A stretch of DNA of 64,000 nt from Phytopythium helicoides (Eukaryota; Oomycota; Peronosporomycetes; Pythiales; Pythiaceae). Position numbers and translations under genes: made by a program. How positions within the stretch are numbered: position 1 is the first letter of the stretch; each line of letters begins with the position of its first letter. The stretch spans positions 124,001 through 188,000 of the forward strand of contig JANFNE010000039.1 in NCBI GenBank assembly GCA_024867545.1, given 5' to 3'. Of this stretch, positions 29,979 through 40,130 are shown piece by piece. Under the pieces are notes generated by a model, which saw only the letters and a list, made by a program, of their open reading frames with translations, was not told the DNA's origin and ran no database searches.

Positions 29979-30458
29979 TTAGTAGTAGATGAGTGGGCTT
30001 GGACCTCCAGAGACTGTCGTGCCGCCACTACACGTCTTGACGTAGCTTGTAGGCGACGTCGATGCCTTCATCACCATGATAGAAGACACTTGGTCGTTCA
30101 AATGCGTCTTCACCGCCAGGTTCGAGTCGTTCTTGCCAACACGCAAGTTCCACACGTGCATCATGCCGTTGCAGTTTTTCTCCGCAAACATGGCGAGGTA
30201 TGCGTGATGATCAAAGTTGCCGTCGGCCGGCAGGTCCCACACGGCAGAACTAGCCTTGTTGTCGAAGCAGTCGACATTGTAGCAAGCGTCTGGTGTCTTG
30301 ATCGGCATCGACACTTTGTGTCCCTTGAAGTTTGCGCGCTCGTACAGCTCAACTTTGCCGGAGAAAAAGTCGTCGACACTGGTTGTGCTGTTGGTGCGAG
30401 AGCGCTCAGGAAGTGCATTAGCAGTGCCGAAAAACAGGAGAAAGAGGAGGACGACCAT
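29979..30458 (-). CDS. family B secreted beta/gamma-crystallin-like protein, copy B1
   Basis: 159 aa from the ATG at 30458, chosen for the signal peptide MVVLLFLLFFGTANA. The frame runs open to 30644 but the extra part is polar. The mature start LPERSRTNSTTS is shared with B2. Domain: GKVELYERANFKGHKVSMP (first Greek-key-like strand pair), ACYNVDCFDNKASSAVWDLP (Cys 1, 2), AYLAMFAEKNCNG (Cys 3), LNDQVSSIMVMK, then SYVKTC (Cys 4) and a Gly/Ser/Pro tail. The C-Y-x3-C-F-[ND] block matches family A's CYSFSCF, so both families share one fold. Confidence 0.82.
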   Translation of the reverse strand: MVVLLFLLFFGTANALPERSRTNSTTSVDDFFSGKVELYERANFKGHKVSMPIKTPDACYNVDCFDNKASSAVWDLPADGNFDHHAYLAMFAEKNCNGMMHVWNLRVGKNDSNLAVKTHLNDQVSSIMVMKASTSPTSYVKTCSGGTTVSGGPSPLIYY

Positions 30459-30779
30459 GATGGTACTCACAACTTTGCAAGAGGAAAAGTGAGCCCATGA
30501 ACCGGTCGATCCTGGGGATACGAACGACAAGGATGGCGCACGCATTGCCGGATTCACCATTGGTGGCGCAGATTGTGGACAATTTTTCCAGGCCGTCTTG
30601 CTTCTGAGGCACTGCGCCATCAAGACCTCATCTGTCGAGAGCAAGAAGACACTAGCGATGTATCAGTTTCCGGTCGAAGGTATTGCAGCAGCATACATTG
30701 ACGAGCCCTTCGAGCTCATAGAGCACCATGAACTACCAAAGTAGAAATTGCTTGCTAGCTATGCTGCGGCTGACCTACT

Positions 30780-31259
30780 CTAGTCATAGATGAGTGGGCT
30801 TGGGCCTCCAGTGACGGTCGTTCCACCGCTGCACGTCTTGACGTAGCTCTTCGGCGACATCCTAGTCTTTCTCACCATGATGGACGACATTTGGTCGTTC
30901 ATGTCTGTTTTGACCGCCAGGTTCGAGTCGTTCTTGTAATCCCGAAGGTTCCACGCGTACACCTTGCCCTTGCAGTTCTTCTTCGTGAATACAGTCAGAT
31001 AGGCGTCGCTGTCGAAAATTCCATCAGCCGGCAGATCCCACTTGGCGGAGCTCGCCTTGTCGTTGAAGCAGTCGATGTTGTAGCACGAGTCCGCCGCCTT
31101 GAGCGGCATAGACATCTTGAGTCCCATGAAGTTTGCGTGCTCATACAACTCTACCGTCCCGAAGACGAAGGGTTTTGCGCTTGTCGTACTATTGGAGCGT
31201 GAGCGCTCTGGCAACGCCAGCACAGTGCCGAAAAGCAAGAGCAAGACGGATGCGAGCAT
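30780..31259 (-). CDS. family B secreted protein, copy B2
   Basis: 159 aa, signal peptide MLASVLLLLFGTVLA followed by LPERSRSNSTTS. Domain: GTVELYEHANFMGLKMSMPL, SCYNIDCFNDKASSAKWDLP, AYLTVFTKKNCKG, MNDQMSSIMVRK, SYVKTCSGGTTV. It has four cysteines and near-identical architecture and tail to B1 (GGPSPLIY). B1, B2 and B3 form one subgroup, B4 and B5 another. Confidence 0.83.
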   Translation of the reverse strand: MLASVLLLLFGTVLALPERSRSNSTTSAKPFVFGTVELYEHANFMGLKMSMPLKAADSCYNIDCFNDKASSAKWDLPADGIFDSDAYLTVFTKKNCKGKVYAWNLRDYKNDSNLAVKTDMNDQMSSIMVRKTRMSPKSYVKTCSGGTTVTGGPSPLIYD

Positions 31260-31519
31260 TGGTGGGAGCTTCGTTCGAGCCTTTGTGAGAGAAGAAGTGA
31301 GTTCAAGAGTGTCGAATGGGGTGTGTTGACGCTGAAGAAGCTGTTGAACAGGCTGATGAATTCAGTACTGGATTCTCATCTGATTGTACGTCTTCAAAGG
31401 AAGCAAGGTTGCTGTGGCGCACCATCGTTGCCGTAGTTCTCTTCGTGAAAGTTGCCTTGTAAGAGCAACAACCTACCAAAATCCAGTTAGCTACCATGGA
31501 TCATCCGATGCATGTTGCC

Positions 31520-32298
31520 TTAGATATCGATTCGTCGTTTTCTCGCTCGAAGTGCAGCGATGTCTCCCTCAATTTCGATGCGGATAGCTACATCACGCTC
31601 GTGCTGCAGCTCCCGAAGCAAGAATCGAATGCGGTCGGAAAGCCTTTCCCACTCCTGAATCCGCATCATCGCCATTTGGTGCTGATGCACTTCTTCTTCG
31701 CGCTCCACTTCCCTGGTGCATAGCTTCAGTTTCAGCTCAACACTGGATCCTTCTCGACCCTCTCTTGCTCGACTTCTGCGAGCGAGGATGTGAGCAACAC
31801 TTCGTGCAGCTGTTCTCTTGGCAAAGTGCTGTTGAGACTCTTTTGCTGGGTCGCTCGCTTGTGCTGGCCACGTGTCCACCGCTGCGTCGGAGGTATTGAT
31901 ATGCCGCAGCTCTCGCTCTCTGGCTCCTCTTCACTGGTGACAGACACCTCATCTGTCTGTGAAGAAGAGCTGCGAGGCTTTCTTGATGTAGCCACTGACT
32001 CCGTTGGGGAAACAACGGTAGCACCGTGTACCTCCTCGCTGAGCTTCTTCGCTGCGATGAGCTCGGCCATGTAGGCTTTCTTCTGGTTCTTGTACCCTTT
32101 CACAGAGAGCTTGGAGCAGATCGCGCGAAGGTCTCTGTGTTTGATGCAGGAGAGCGTCACCCCGCAAATGGACGCGACGGTGTGCCGCTGGACCCCGCAT
32201 CCTCGTTGGTGGGAGGTTCGCGTCTCGATCTCAACGTCGTCGAGCGAGACTTCGTGGTACCAGGGACTGTTAGCTTTGCCTCGCGACGATTTTGGCAT
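31520..32298 (-). CDS. uncharacterised basic protein with SAP-like helix pair (frame break before the C-terminal coiled coil)
   Basis: Starts at the ATG at 32298 (MPKSSRGKANSPWYHEVSLD). Around residues 45-75 the segment LRAICSKLSVKGYKNQKKAYMAELI resembles a SAP DNA-binding helix-extended-helix, by motif only. A Ser/Glu-rich acidic linker follows. The main frame stops at 31732. An overlapping frame continues from about 31780 to a stop at 31520 with a strong coiled coil (EVEREEEVHQHQMAMM, IRFLLRELQHERD). A -1 (or +2) shift near 31745-31780 would join the two. It may be a nuclear protein or a domesticated element gene. It sits inside the family B cluster and is unrelated to it. Confidence 0.5.
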
Positions 32299-32496
32299 TG
32301 CGAGAAACGGTGAACCGCGAGATCGCGACGATGGGATTATATATGTGAACTCGAGAAGGCAAAACACCAAGTGACACAAGAGGCTCCTGGAGGCGCCGCT
32401 GAAATTCCCATCTAGCAACGACTAGGACCAACTGCAATAGTTGAGGAAACCATGCTAGCAAGCTATATGGGATTCTCTTGCGTGTATTTGATCCTC

Positions 32497-32958
32497 CTAC
32501 CAAAAGTAGGTCGGGGTGGGACCAGAGATGGTGGTGCCACCAGTGCACTCCTTCACGTAGCTCGTGGGCACCATCGACGTCTTCATCACCATGAACGACG
32601 TCACGTCCTCGTCCATGTGGGTCTTGACGGCCAGGTTCGAGTCGTTCTTGTAGTCGCGAAGGCTCCACAGATGCATCATGCCCTTGCAGTACTTGTCCGT
32701 GAACATGGCCAGGTACCCGTGGTTGTCGAAATCACCGTCTATAGGCAGGTCCCACTTGGCGGAGCTCGCCTTGTTGTCAAAGCAGTCGACGTTGTAGCAC
32801 GTGTCTGCCGCCTTGATGGGCATGACCATGTTGAAGCCCTCGTAGTTGGGATGCTCGAAAAGCTCCACGGTGCCGGAGATGTTGACGCTGCTCGAGCTCG
32901 AGCGCTCTGGGAGGGCCGTAACAGTCCCGAGAAACAGGAGAAAGAGGAAGGCAACCAT
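32497..32958 (-). CDS. family B secreted protein, copy B3
   Basis: 153 aa, signal peptide MVAFLFLLFLGTVTA, then LPERSSSSSVN. Domain: GTVELFEHPNYEGFNMVMP, TCYNVDCFDNKASSAKWDLP, GYLAMFTDKYCKG, MDEDVTSFMVMK, SYVKECTGGT. It keeps four cysteines and ends in PTPTYFW. The nearest relatives are B1 and B2, so the SAP-like gene now splits a tandem trio. Confidence 0.83.
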   Translation of the reverse strand: MVAFLFLLFLGTVTALPERSSSSSVNISGTVELFEHPNYEGFNMVMPIKAADTCYNVDCFDNKASSAKWDLPIDGDFDNHGYLAMFTDKYCKGMMHLWSLRDYKNDSNLAVKTHMDEDVTSFMVMKTSMVPTSYVKECTGGTTISGPTPTYFW

Positions 32959-33272
32959 GGCGGTGGAGTGATGTGGCGGTCGCTAGAGGAGAAGTGCGAA
33001 CGAGATGTTTATTAGCGTGTTTCCATGTTGCGTTGTCGTCATACTGAACTACCGGATTCATGCTCGATAGATCCCATGAAAGACGGTGTGACTGCTAGGT
33101 GAGGCTTAGGCCAGTGCATGGCTGTCGCTGAAGGGTTTCTCGAGGTAAAGAGGGCTCTTAGGATGCTGGTGTCAACCTCGGACTCTATTCAGCCAGCCAT
33201 TCACAACAACCCTAAGACGAAGCGAGTCATCGTCATCACGACGACATGAGTCTATTAACGCCTTCAGCTAGG
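32959..33272. other. intergenic within family B cluster
   Basis: Promoter side of B3 and 3' side of B4. No gene or structured element recognised. Confidence 0.4.
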
Positions 33273-33758
33273 CTAAAAGAGGTCGGACCCCCAAGGACAC
33301 GGCAGTACGTTGCCCTTCTTCTCGCGGCTATCGACGTAGATGATGAAGGACGAAATGTCGTTGTCGATGCCGTCCTTTGCCAGGTCGTACGGAAAGTCCT
33401 CGTCCTTGATCGCCCACTCGCGCTTGGTGCCCGTGCAGTCCTTGCCTGTGAAGAAGGCGATCTTCGCCTTGCCGTCGCTGTCCACCTTCCCATCTTCTAC
33501 CAAGTCCGTCCACTCGACCGACGTGGCTTTGTCGTTGAAGCAGCTCAGGTTGATGCAGTACTGCGCGTCCGAGATGTAGTAGTAGTACTGCCCACCGGAG
33601 GCGACGAACTCCGGGTGGTTGTAGAACCGAACGTAGCCGTAGAACTCCGTCTCGGCAGCCACGAGCGATGAGGACTGGAGCAGCAGCTGGAGCGTCGAGA
33701 CCCACGCATACGCCACGACGAGCGCCATATTGGCGAGCTGGAAAACCCGAACGTGCAT
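33273..33758 (-). CDS. family B secreted protein, copy B4
   Basis: 161 aa from the ATG at 33758; an alternative start at 33728 (MALVVAYAWVSTLQLLLQ) gives a cleaner signal peptide. Domain: FYGYVRFYNHPEFVASGGQY, YCINLSCFNDKATSVEWTDL (Cys 1, 2), KIAFFTGKDCTGTKREW (Cys 3), IDNDISSFIIY and NVLPCPWGSDLF (Cys 4). The Tyr-rich YYYYIS and the terminal PCPWGS are shared only with B5. It shows the beta/gamma-crystallin pattern (strand, C-x-G, N-D-x-S-S) well. Confidence 0.82.
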   Translation of the reverse strand: MHVRVFQLANMALVVAYAWVSTLQLLLQSSSLVAAETEFYGYVRFYNHPEFVASGGQYYYYISDAQYCINLSCFNDKATSVEWTDLVEDGKVDSDGKAKIAFFTGKDCTGTKREWAIKDEDFPYDLAKDGIDNDISSFIIYVDSREKKGNVLPCPWGSDLF

Positions 33759-34062
33759 CCTGTCAATCGAGAATGGTAGAATGACGCGTCGGCTGGGGAC
33801 TTCAATGGCAGTGTCCGTGTGCTGGTGCATCAATATGACGAATGGACGCTCGTAGCTCCCCAGCCACTTCAACTGGATTCCTGCTGCTCGCTTTCCAGCT
33901 GTCTGAAGCAATGTGACGAGCAGTATCCAATCGTGCATGTCGTGTTGAAGCGAATCCATTTGTGAACGTCAACTCGAAGCCGAGTCCTCGCTCTAAGCTA
34001 CCCTAGCAACGAAAACGAGAAACCCTACGCGTCCAACTCATGCAGAATTCGCCACAGCTGTA

Positions 34063-34500
34063 TCAAAAGAGGTTGGAGCCCCACGGACATGGCAGCACGT
34101 TGCCCTTGTTCTTGGTGCCAGACTCGTAGATGATGAAGGACGAGATGTCATTATCAACGCCGTCCTTGGAGAAGTCGTAGGGGAAATCAGCGCTGTCGAT
34201 GTTCCACTCGCGTTTCGTGCCCGTGCAGTTCTTGCCCGTGAAAAAGACGATCTTGGACTTGCCGTCGTTGCTCGGCAGGTTCTTCCACTTGACCGACGTG
34301 GTCTTGTCGTTGAAGCAGCTCAGGTTGATGCAGTAGTGCGAGTCCGACGTATAGTAATAGTACTGCGCTCCGGAATCGCTGAACTTGGCGTAGTCGTAGA
34401 AGCGCACGTAGCCGTAGAAGTCTTCAGCCGAAACGAGCGGGCCGAACAGCAGTGTTGAGGCGAGTAGCAGCATCCCAGCATAATCATAGATGCCAGTCAT
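34063..34500 (-). CDS. family B secreted protein, copy B5
   Basis: 145 aa, signal peptide MTGIYDYAGMLLLASTLLFG to about VSA. Domain: FYGYVRFYDYAKFSDSGAQY, YCINLSCFNDKTTSVKW, KIVFFTGKNCTGTKREW, VDNDISSFIIYESG, then NVLPCPWGSNLF. It has four cysteines and is a close tandem duplicate of B4. The YES after the SSF motif parallels the WES of family A and strengthens the link between the two families. Confidence 0.83.
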   Translation of the reverse strand: MTGIYDYAGMLLLASTLLFGPLVSAEDFYGYVRFYDYAKFSDSGAQYYYYTSDSHYCINLSCFNDKTTSVKWKNLPSNDGKSKIVFFTGKNCTGTKREWNIDSADFPYDFSKDGVDNDISSFIIYESGTKNKGNVLPCPWGSNLF

Positions 34501-34787
34501 TGTTGTGTTTCGTGTGCGATCCCGGTGGTAAAAGTCTGAATGGCAGTTCTGAAAGACTCCTTTATCTTTTGCCCCGTTCGTCTACGCTCAAGGATTTTAT
34601 TGGATTCATCTGCTCCGTTGGCTGAATCAAGTAGAGATTGTTGGATTGGCGCGCTCCATCCTGTGCTGGCACCAGCAACCTCGCTACTTCATGTGGGCTA
34701 CCAATGGTCTTGATTTCCAATGGGCAATCACATTGCTCGAATGGTGAGACCGTGCATTGCACCACTTTGGTCAGACATGCTGAGGTT

Positions 34788-36262
34788 CTAACGCTGCTCC
34801 GATCGCGCCTGCTCTACCAGCGAACGCACAGCTCGTGCGACTTCATCGGGGCGCTCGTGGTGAATCGCGTGACCCGCGTCTCGCACAATGATCCTCTGGC
34901 CGCGCTTGCTGACAGTCTGCGCCAGCTTGTCCTGGGCGTCACTCCACTTCCGCTCCAGCTCCTCGATGGTCGCGTCATCCACACCAGCCTGCAGCTTCAT
35001 GGCGTTGAACATCTCTTGCTTTCCGTGTGACAGCACGATGCACGGGAACGCGAACGGAGACGCAGACGGCGCAGCGTCGCGGAAGCGTTGTTCAGTGATT
35101 GGCAGCGCCTCGCTCTCGTGCAGCACACCCTGACGGTGAGCGGGCGAGGGCGAGTAGTGCATGACGAATGGTAGCGCCTCAGGCGAGTACTTCTCCATGA
35201 ACTTGCGGTGCTGCACGTAGTTGACGAGGCGGATGATGGCGAAGCGCGAGAGCCACAGCACCGTCTCGCCATTCTTGTCCATGGCCTCCAGCGACTCGCG
35301 CACCTTGTCCGATACGCTCTCCAGTTCTCCACGGAGGTGCTCTGCGCCATAAAATGTGGAGACGATGAGTCTATCGTGATCTCACACGATTACCAAGTGT
35401 CAGATCCAGACTAACCTTGCAGACAGTCGACGAGCACGAGACCGACGCAGTTGGCGTCGGGGTTCGACTCCAGCTCGGCCGCCAGCTCTCTGTAGCAAGG
35501 ACTCCATCAGTTTACCTTCTGACGAACAACCCTTCCTCAATCTGACGCACCGCATGTTGTAGCCGCCGGAGCCGTGGCCCACCAGCACAACCTTGCCCTT
35601 GACGTTGAGCTTCTCGAGCACCTGCTTGTACTCACTAGCGATCTGCACGTCGGTCATCTCCATCAGCTCCCACACTTCCTCTCCACTCTCAACCAGCCAC
35701 GAGTCACCTCCGCAGACGTGCGTGGGGCGCTGGTCGCGTCCGAGTACGCGAGTCCGGGGCGGTCGATCGCCACGACCCGCGCGAACCCCTGGACCTGCGC
35801 GGCCACCTTGTCCCAGTCGAAGCTGGCCTCCCCCACGCCGCCGTCCATGATCACCGTCGTGTCGCCGACTCCGCGCGTCTGCACGTGCACCTGCACGCCC
35901 TCCCCGTCCAGCGAGTCGACGCGCAGCTTCTGCCCGGGCACCTCCGGCTGGTTGAGCGCGCGCGTGGTCTCGATCACGAAGCCGCCGGACGCGAACACGG
36001 CGCCCACGAGCGCCACACCCTTCCACACACGTCAGCCGGCCGCCCAGAGCCCCCGCAGAGCCCCAACAGCGATCCGCACCCCGACCATGAGCTTGAGCAC
36101 CTCCGCGGCCTCGCGCGCCACCATCTCCCTCGTCACGCGCGGCGCCGCGCCACCCGCCTCACCCGCGTCCTTGAGCGCAGCCCTAGCCCCGCTCAGCCCC
36201 CGCGCGGGCCCCACCGCCGCCGCGCGGCGCGCCGCCAGCCTCGCCACGCGCGTCGCCAGCAT
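34788..36262 (-). CDS. alpha/beta-hydrolase fold protein, putative mitochondrial (in-frame TGA at 36032-36034)
   Basis: The ATG at 36262 opens an Arg/Ala-rich presequence (MLATRVARLAARRAAAVG). The frame reaches GLWAAG, hits TGA (36034-36032) and continues in the same frame as VWKGVALVGAVFASGGFVI with no ATG, so the stop interrupts one protein. The hydrolase part has VIMDGGVGEASFDW, VVAIDRPGLAYSD, then an intron of about 50 bp ending at 35659. EMTDVQIASEYKQVLEKLNV and VVLVGHGSGGYN follow (nucleophile Ser). Two more introns flank ELAAELESNPDANCVGLVLV. The last exon ends with RDAGHAIHHERPDEVARAV, giving the catalytic His. The substrate is unknown. It is divergent from the TPR gene 162 bp away. 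Confidence 0.75.
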
Positions 36263-36424
36263 GCTCGCGCGAGCTCCACTCGTTTCGTATACTTTCCGTA
36301 TACAACGCCTTCAATGGCGGCCGATTTATCCGGATTTGACCTGTTAATTGTCTATTATTATACTGTATTCCGGATAATGAGGGTATAGCGCTTACCCACC
36401 AAACACCACCAGAACCCGGCCGAG

Positions 36425-37468
36425 ATGACGCCCATGCGCGCCGTCGTCGCCGCTCTGCGGCGCTCCAGCGCGGCCCCAGCGACCGCCAGGCGCATGCAAA
36501 CGCGGCTACAGGCTGGCGTGAGGCCGCTGTCGAGCGCGGGCGAGCCCAAGCGGCCGCCTACGGTGCAGGTGCTGCACCACAAGCAGCCGCAGAGCTACGT
36601 GCAGGTGGAGCAGGACATTGCGGCGCTGCAGCGCGAGATCCGCGACGCGTACAAGTGCGTGGAGGTGCCAGGCTGGTGCGGGGGTAGAGGATGGAGCTGA
36701 CGGGTGTGCGTGGACAGCGCCGGCAAGTTCAACGAGGCGCTCGAGGCGGGGCTCGAGTGCCGAGACCTGGTCAAGGGCCACTTCGGTGAGGCGCACCCGG
36801 TCTTCGCGAGCACGGTCACCAACATCGCGCTCATGTACAAGAACATGGGCCAGATGGAGCAGGCCATCGAGTCCTACGAGTTCGCGCTGCAGACGTACAA
36901 GGCCAGCGTCGGAGAGCAGCACGCGTCCTTCGCCACCACGCTGCACAACCTGGGGCTCGTCTACCGCGCGCTATCGGTCTCCAGCTCGGGCATGGAGAAG
37001 GTGCAGGCGCTCGAGCGCGCACTCGAGTGCTTTGAGGAGTCGCTCAAGATCCGCCGCGCCATCCTCGAGCCGGGGCACCCCGACATCGCGCTCAGCATGT
37101 GCAACCTTGGCGTCATCTACTGGCACACCAAGAAGCCCGAAAAGGCCTTCGAGGTGCTTGAGGAGGCTCGGAGCTCGCTGGAGCGTAAGGTCGGGCCAAA
37201 CAGCGCGCTCACGGCACTCGCCATGAACAACCTCGCGTATGTGAGGAAGGAGGCGCGCGAGTACGCAGCGGCCATCGAGCTGTACGAGCAGGTGCTGGCC
37301 GTGCGCAAGCAGGTGCTCGGAACCGACCACAACGAGACCATCATGGCGCGCCACAACCTCGCAGAGGCGTATCGCGCGAGTGGCAACGAGGAAAAGGCCG
37401 TTGAGATCCAGAACGAAATCCTGGAGTTGTTCGACGCCGAGCTGGGCGACGATGGCGGTCGCCAGTAG
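36425..37468 (+). CDS. TPR-repeat protein, kinesin-light-chain-like, putative mitochondrial
   Basis: 326 aa in two exons (36425-36654 and 36718-37468; 63 bp intron GTGCGT...GACAG). The N-terminus (MTPMRAVVAALRRSSAA to VRPLSSAG) looks like a mitochondrial presequence. From residue about 75 a run of tetratricopeptide repeats begins. Each is about 42 residues with the kinesin-light-chain pattern (HPVFASTVTNIALMYKNMG, HASFATTLHNLGLVY, HPDIALSMCNLGVIYW, NSALTALAMNNLAYV, HNETIMARHNLAEAYRASG). No enzymatic domain is present, so it is likely a protein-interaction scaffold. The start ATG has no competing upstream start. Confidence 0.85.
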
Positions 37469-37722
37469 ATTGACAGGTCTTAAGGAGCTAACGATGACGT
37501 GCTGAGACCTCGGAACGCGTCTCCCTTGTTGTTGCTGTTGCTGTTGTTGTTGTAATAGTAAAGGATCTTGGACAATCGAGGCATGCATGCATGTCAACGC
37601 TGGTGCAACTGCTGGTCTCCAACAACTATATCTAGTAAGTCTTCTGATATCCCGTCCTTGACGAGCGAGCTGGCAGATCTGGCACTTTTCGACTTCCAAG
37701 ACTCACATCGCAACCGAAAAAT

Positions 37723-38121
37723 ATGGCGGGAGTTCAGGTTTGCTATTTTCTGCTTCTCACGGCTGTCATCGTGAATGAAGTAGCGTCGATGGGCTACAAG
37801 ACCAAGGTCATGATGATGGAGACGAGCTCGCCGAACGGCAACTTCAAACTCGTGGTGCCAGGCCCAGCTCAACGGTGCTACTCATTCTCGTGCTTCCAGA
37901 ACCGCACGTCGTACATGACGTGGAAGGGTACGCAGAGTAACGCGTACGTCGCATTTTACACGCAGCATGGATGCAAAGGAGACAGCGTCAAAATATTCGG
38001 GTCGTCGGGCACTATCAGTGCCGCCAGCTACAACATGGACAAAAGGATCGCGTCGTTCATGATCCTCGAGTCCGGTCGATACGCAACGCGCGGGAACATT
38101 GACGCGTGCCCAACAATTTAG
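37723..38121 (+). CDS. family A secreted protein, outlying copy A19
   Basis: 132 aa, signal peptide MAGVQVCYFLLLTAVIVNEV to about AS. Core: GPAQRCYSFSCFQNRTSYMTW (Cys 1, 2), QSNAYVAFYTQHGCKG (Cys 3), NMDKRIASFMILESGRYATRG, NIDAC (Cys 4). All family marks are intact. It lies on the plus strand, 13 kb from the nearest other family A gene and beyond the family B cluster. Its CFQN is intermediate between family A CWNG and family B CFND. Confidence 0.83.
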   Translation: MAGVQVCYFLLLTAVIVNEVASMGYKTKVMMMETSSPNGNFKLVVPGPAQRCYSFSCFQNRTSYMTWKGTQSNAYVAFYTQHGCKGDSVKIFGSSGTISAASYNMDKRIASFMILESGRYATRGNIDACPTI

Positions 38122-38328
38122 CAAGGGCTGGAGAGTTTTATTACCATGTGTCAATTAAAATCCATCGATAATTGAAGGTCACAAGCGCCGTCTGCGCCAT
38201 TTTCACTAAAGCGTCAGATCGTTTCAATCCCTGATAGCACGAGAATGAGTTAAACTGAAGGCCTCACTGCGAAAGCAGAACCGTAATAGACGCACCCACG
38301 CTGGTGAATACTGTTAGCAAGTTGGCAT

Positions 38329-40130
38329 CTACGGCTTGTGATCTGCGTCATTGTTATGAAGCCAGTCAAATCGAAGAGTGTAGTCGACACCTATGTGTGC
38401 ACATGACATGCGGTGAGTCAAGCTAACGAAACATCTCCTAAGCTAATCATCAAGTTACCGAAATGCACGATTGATGCTTGAACGAGGTACACGAGACATA
38501 ACACAAACTTGGACTGCACCATTATCCACTGTTTTTCAAGCACGAAGCTGCTTGGATTGTTGGAGAGAGCTGAACCCGCCTTTTTAGCAAGAAGCTAATA
38601 GCGATAAAGGACAGCAGTTCTAGGGTGCTGTAGAGCATAACGCTCGCGATGGTCTGATCAAGCTTTTGGTCATCTATGTTTGCTAGATTCGGGTAGTACA
38701 CTCGGTTTGGCATTTTGGACATTGCCAGCAAGTATATACCTGAGTAGACAGTAATTAGAGAAGATCTTGATCAGTGAAAATAATGTACGTACAGTAAACA
38801 GTTGGAATCACCACTTCAGTGTACTCAATTAGAACGATAAACTCCGTCAGATGTAGCAGCTTCAATGTCTTTTGAATATAACGCTGTTCAAGGGTAGAAG
38901 TCTCCCCAATTGTTGTTGCACCCAGCGATCCTTTCTGCTGATTATCTTGGTGTGGACTCTGAATGCAACCAGGACTCCCAATCATAGCACCGCTCAAATT
39001 TGGCTCGCTCAGCCTAACCTTTATCACACGCCACGGTTTCTTTTGCTCTGGGCTACCTGCTGGGTCAGGGCAAATACTAGATCTTGAGAAATACGAGGCG
39101 ATTCTACTCGAAATTTCTGCCTCCTTTCGCGTCATGAGGAAATTTATACACGAAAGTACATCACTTTCATCTATATCAGCAAAATGCTGTCCTCGCTGTT
39201 CAGTACCAGCTACAGCAAGGTCTTTGCTGATATCTTCAATCTCGCGAGTCAATCGCGCCGTATCGTATAGAGCCAGTATTGAATGACGGCGTCAGCCAGA
39301 ATTAACGCTATGGTTGTAAGCATAGATGTTGCGTTTTGCATGCTGAATACCGTGAATAGTGAGCTGAACATCTCAACACTCAACGTCACAATCTCAGGTC
39401 GCAGGTCTTCCATGTGATCCAAGTAGTGACTCATCAAGTTTTTGGCACAGATCTTGATGATTTGAAGCATAAGCGAGAAGAACGCCTGCTGAGTACCCGA
39501 CAGCTTTAGGAAGATATTATTATAGGCTGGATACACCACAAGCAGCATCCCCTGAATGAGCAAAGCCTTGATACTTTTCATCAATACTGGACGGGCTGAA
39601 GGGTTTGTTTGAAGTGCTCTTCTCCATTGTAGCTTTAAACCAAGATAAAGACTCAAGAAGAATGCAGGCATACTTATCATCTGGCTGAAAGGGACAGGAA
39701 ATCCAATAATCAAACTCAATCCGAAGACGCTTCCCGTGCCAGCAATACTTGTGGCGAGTGCAATGGTAATCACTCGAGTCATCGTAATTGGTAGCACTGG
39801 TGTTAACTGCGAGAAAAGTAAGACCGACGCATGTTCCACTGACTGTTCTACTCAGGAAAGTGCGAAGCCAGAAGACCCAATTTCGCAATGATCCCTCCGA
39901 AGGCGGATTCATGGGCAACAAATCCAAAAGGAGTACAATAGAGAGCGCCAACAGCGGGGTGAAGACCAACACGCCTATCGTCCCGTGCTTGTCGGTGTTT
40001 GTTGCTCTCGTAGTACAATTAGCATTTCGTGAAGGCGCTTTACAGAATATTGCCCATGCAACTCCACTTGGAGTCGCTCCCATGCAAGCGCAATCTTGGA
40101 GCCTTCATAAAGATTTCATATTCCGTTGAC
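38329..40130 (-). pseudogene. membrane protein family, copy C2 (several frame breaks)
   Basis: Recognised by the same blocks as C1 and C3: WERLQVELHGQYSVKRL, GVLVFTPLLALSIVLL, WVFWLRTFL, PITMTRVITIALATSIAG, GFPVPFSQMISM, VYPAYNNIFLKLSGTQQAFF, HMEDLRPEIVTLSVEMFSSL, YIQKTLKLLHLTEFIVLIEY, MPNRVYYPNLANIDDQKL, and the end VDYTLRFDWLH at 38329. Frames change at least three times (near 39990, 39820 and 39285), and introns lie in the last third as in C1. Either a pseudogene or a copy damaged by assembly indels. Predicted multi-pass membrane protein, role unknown. Confidence 0.65.
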
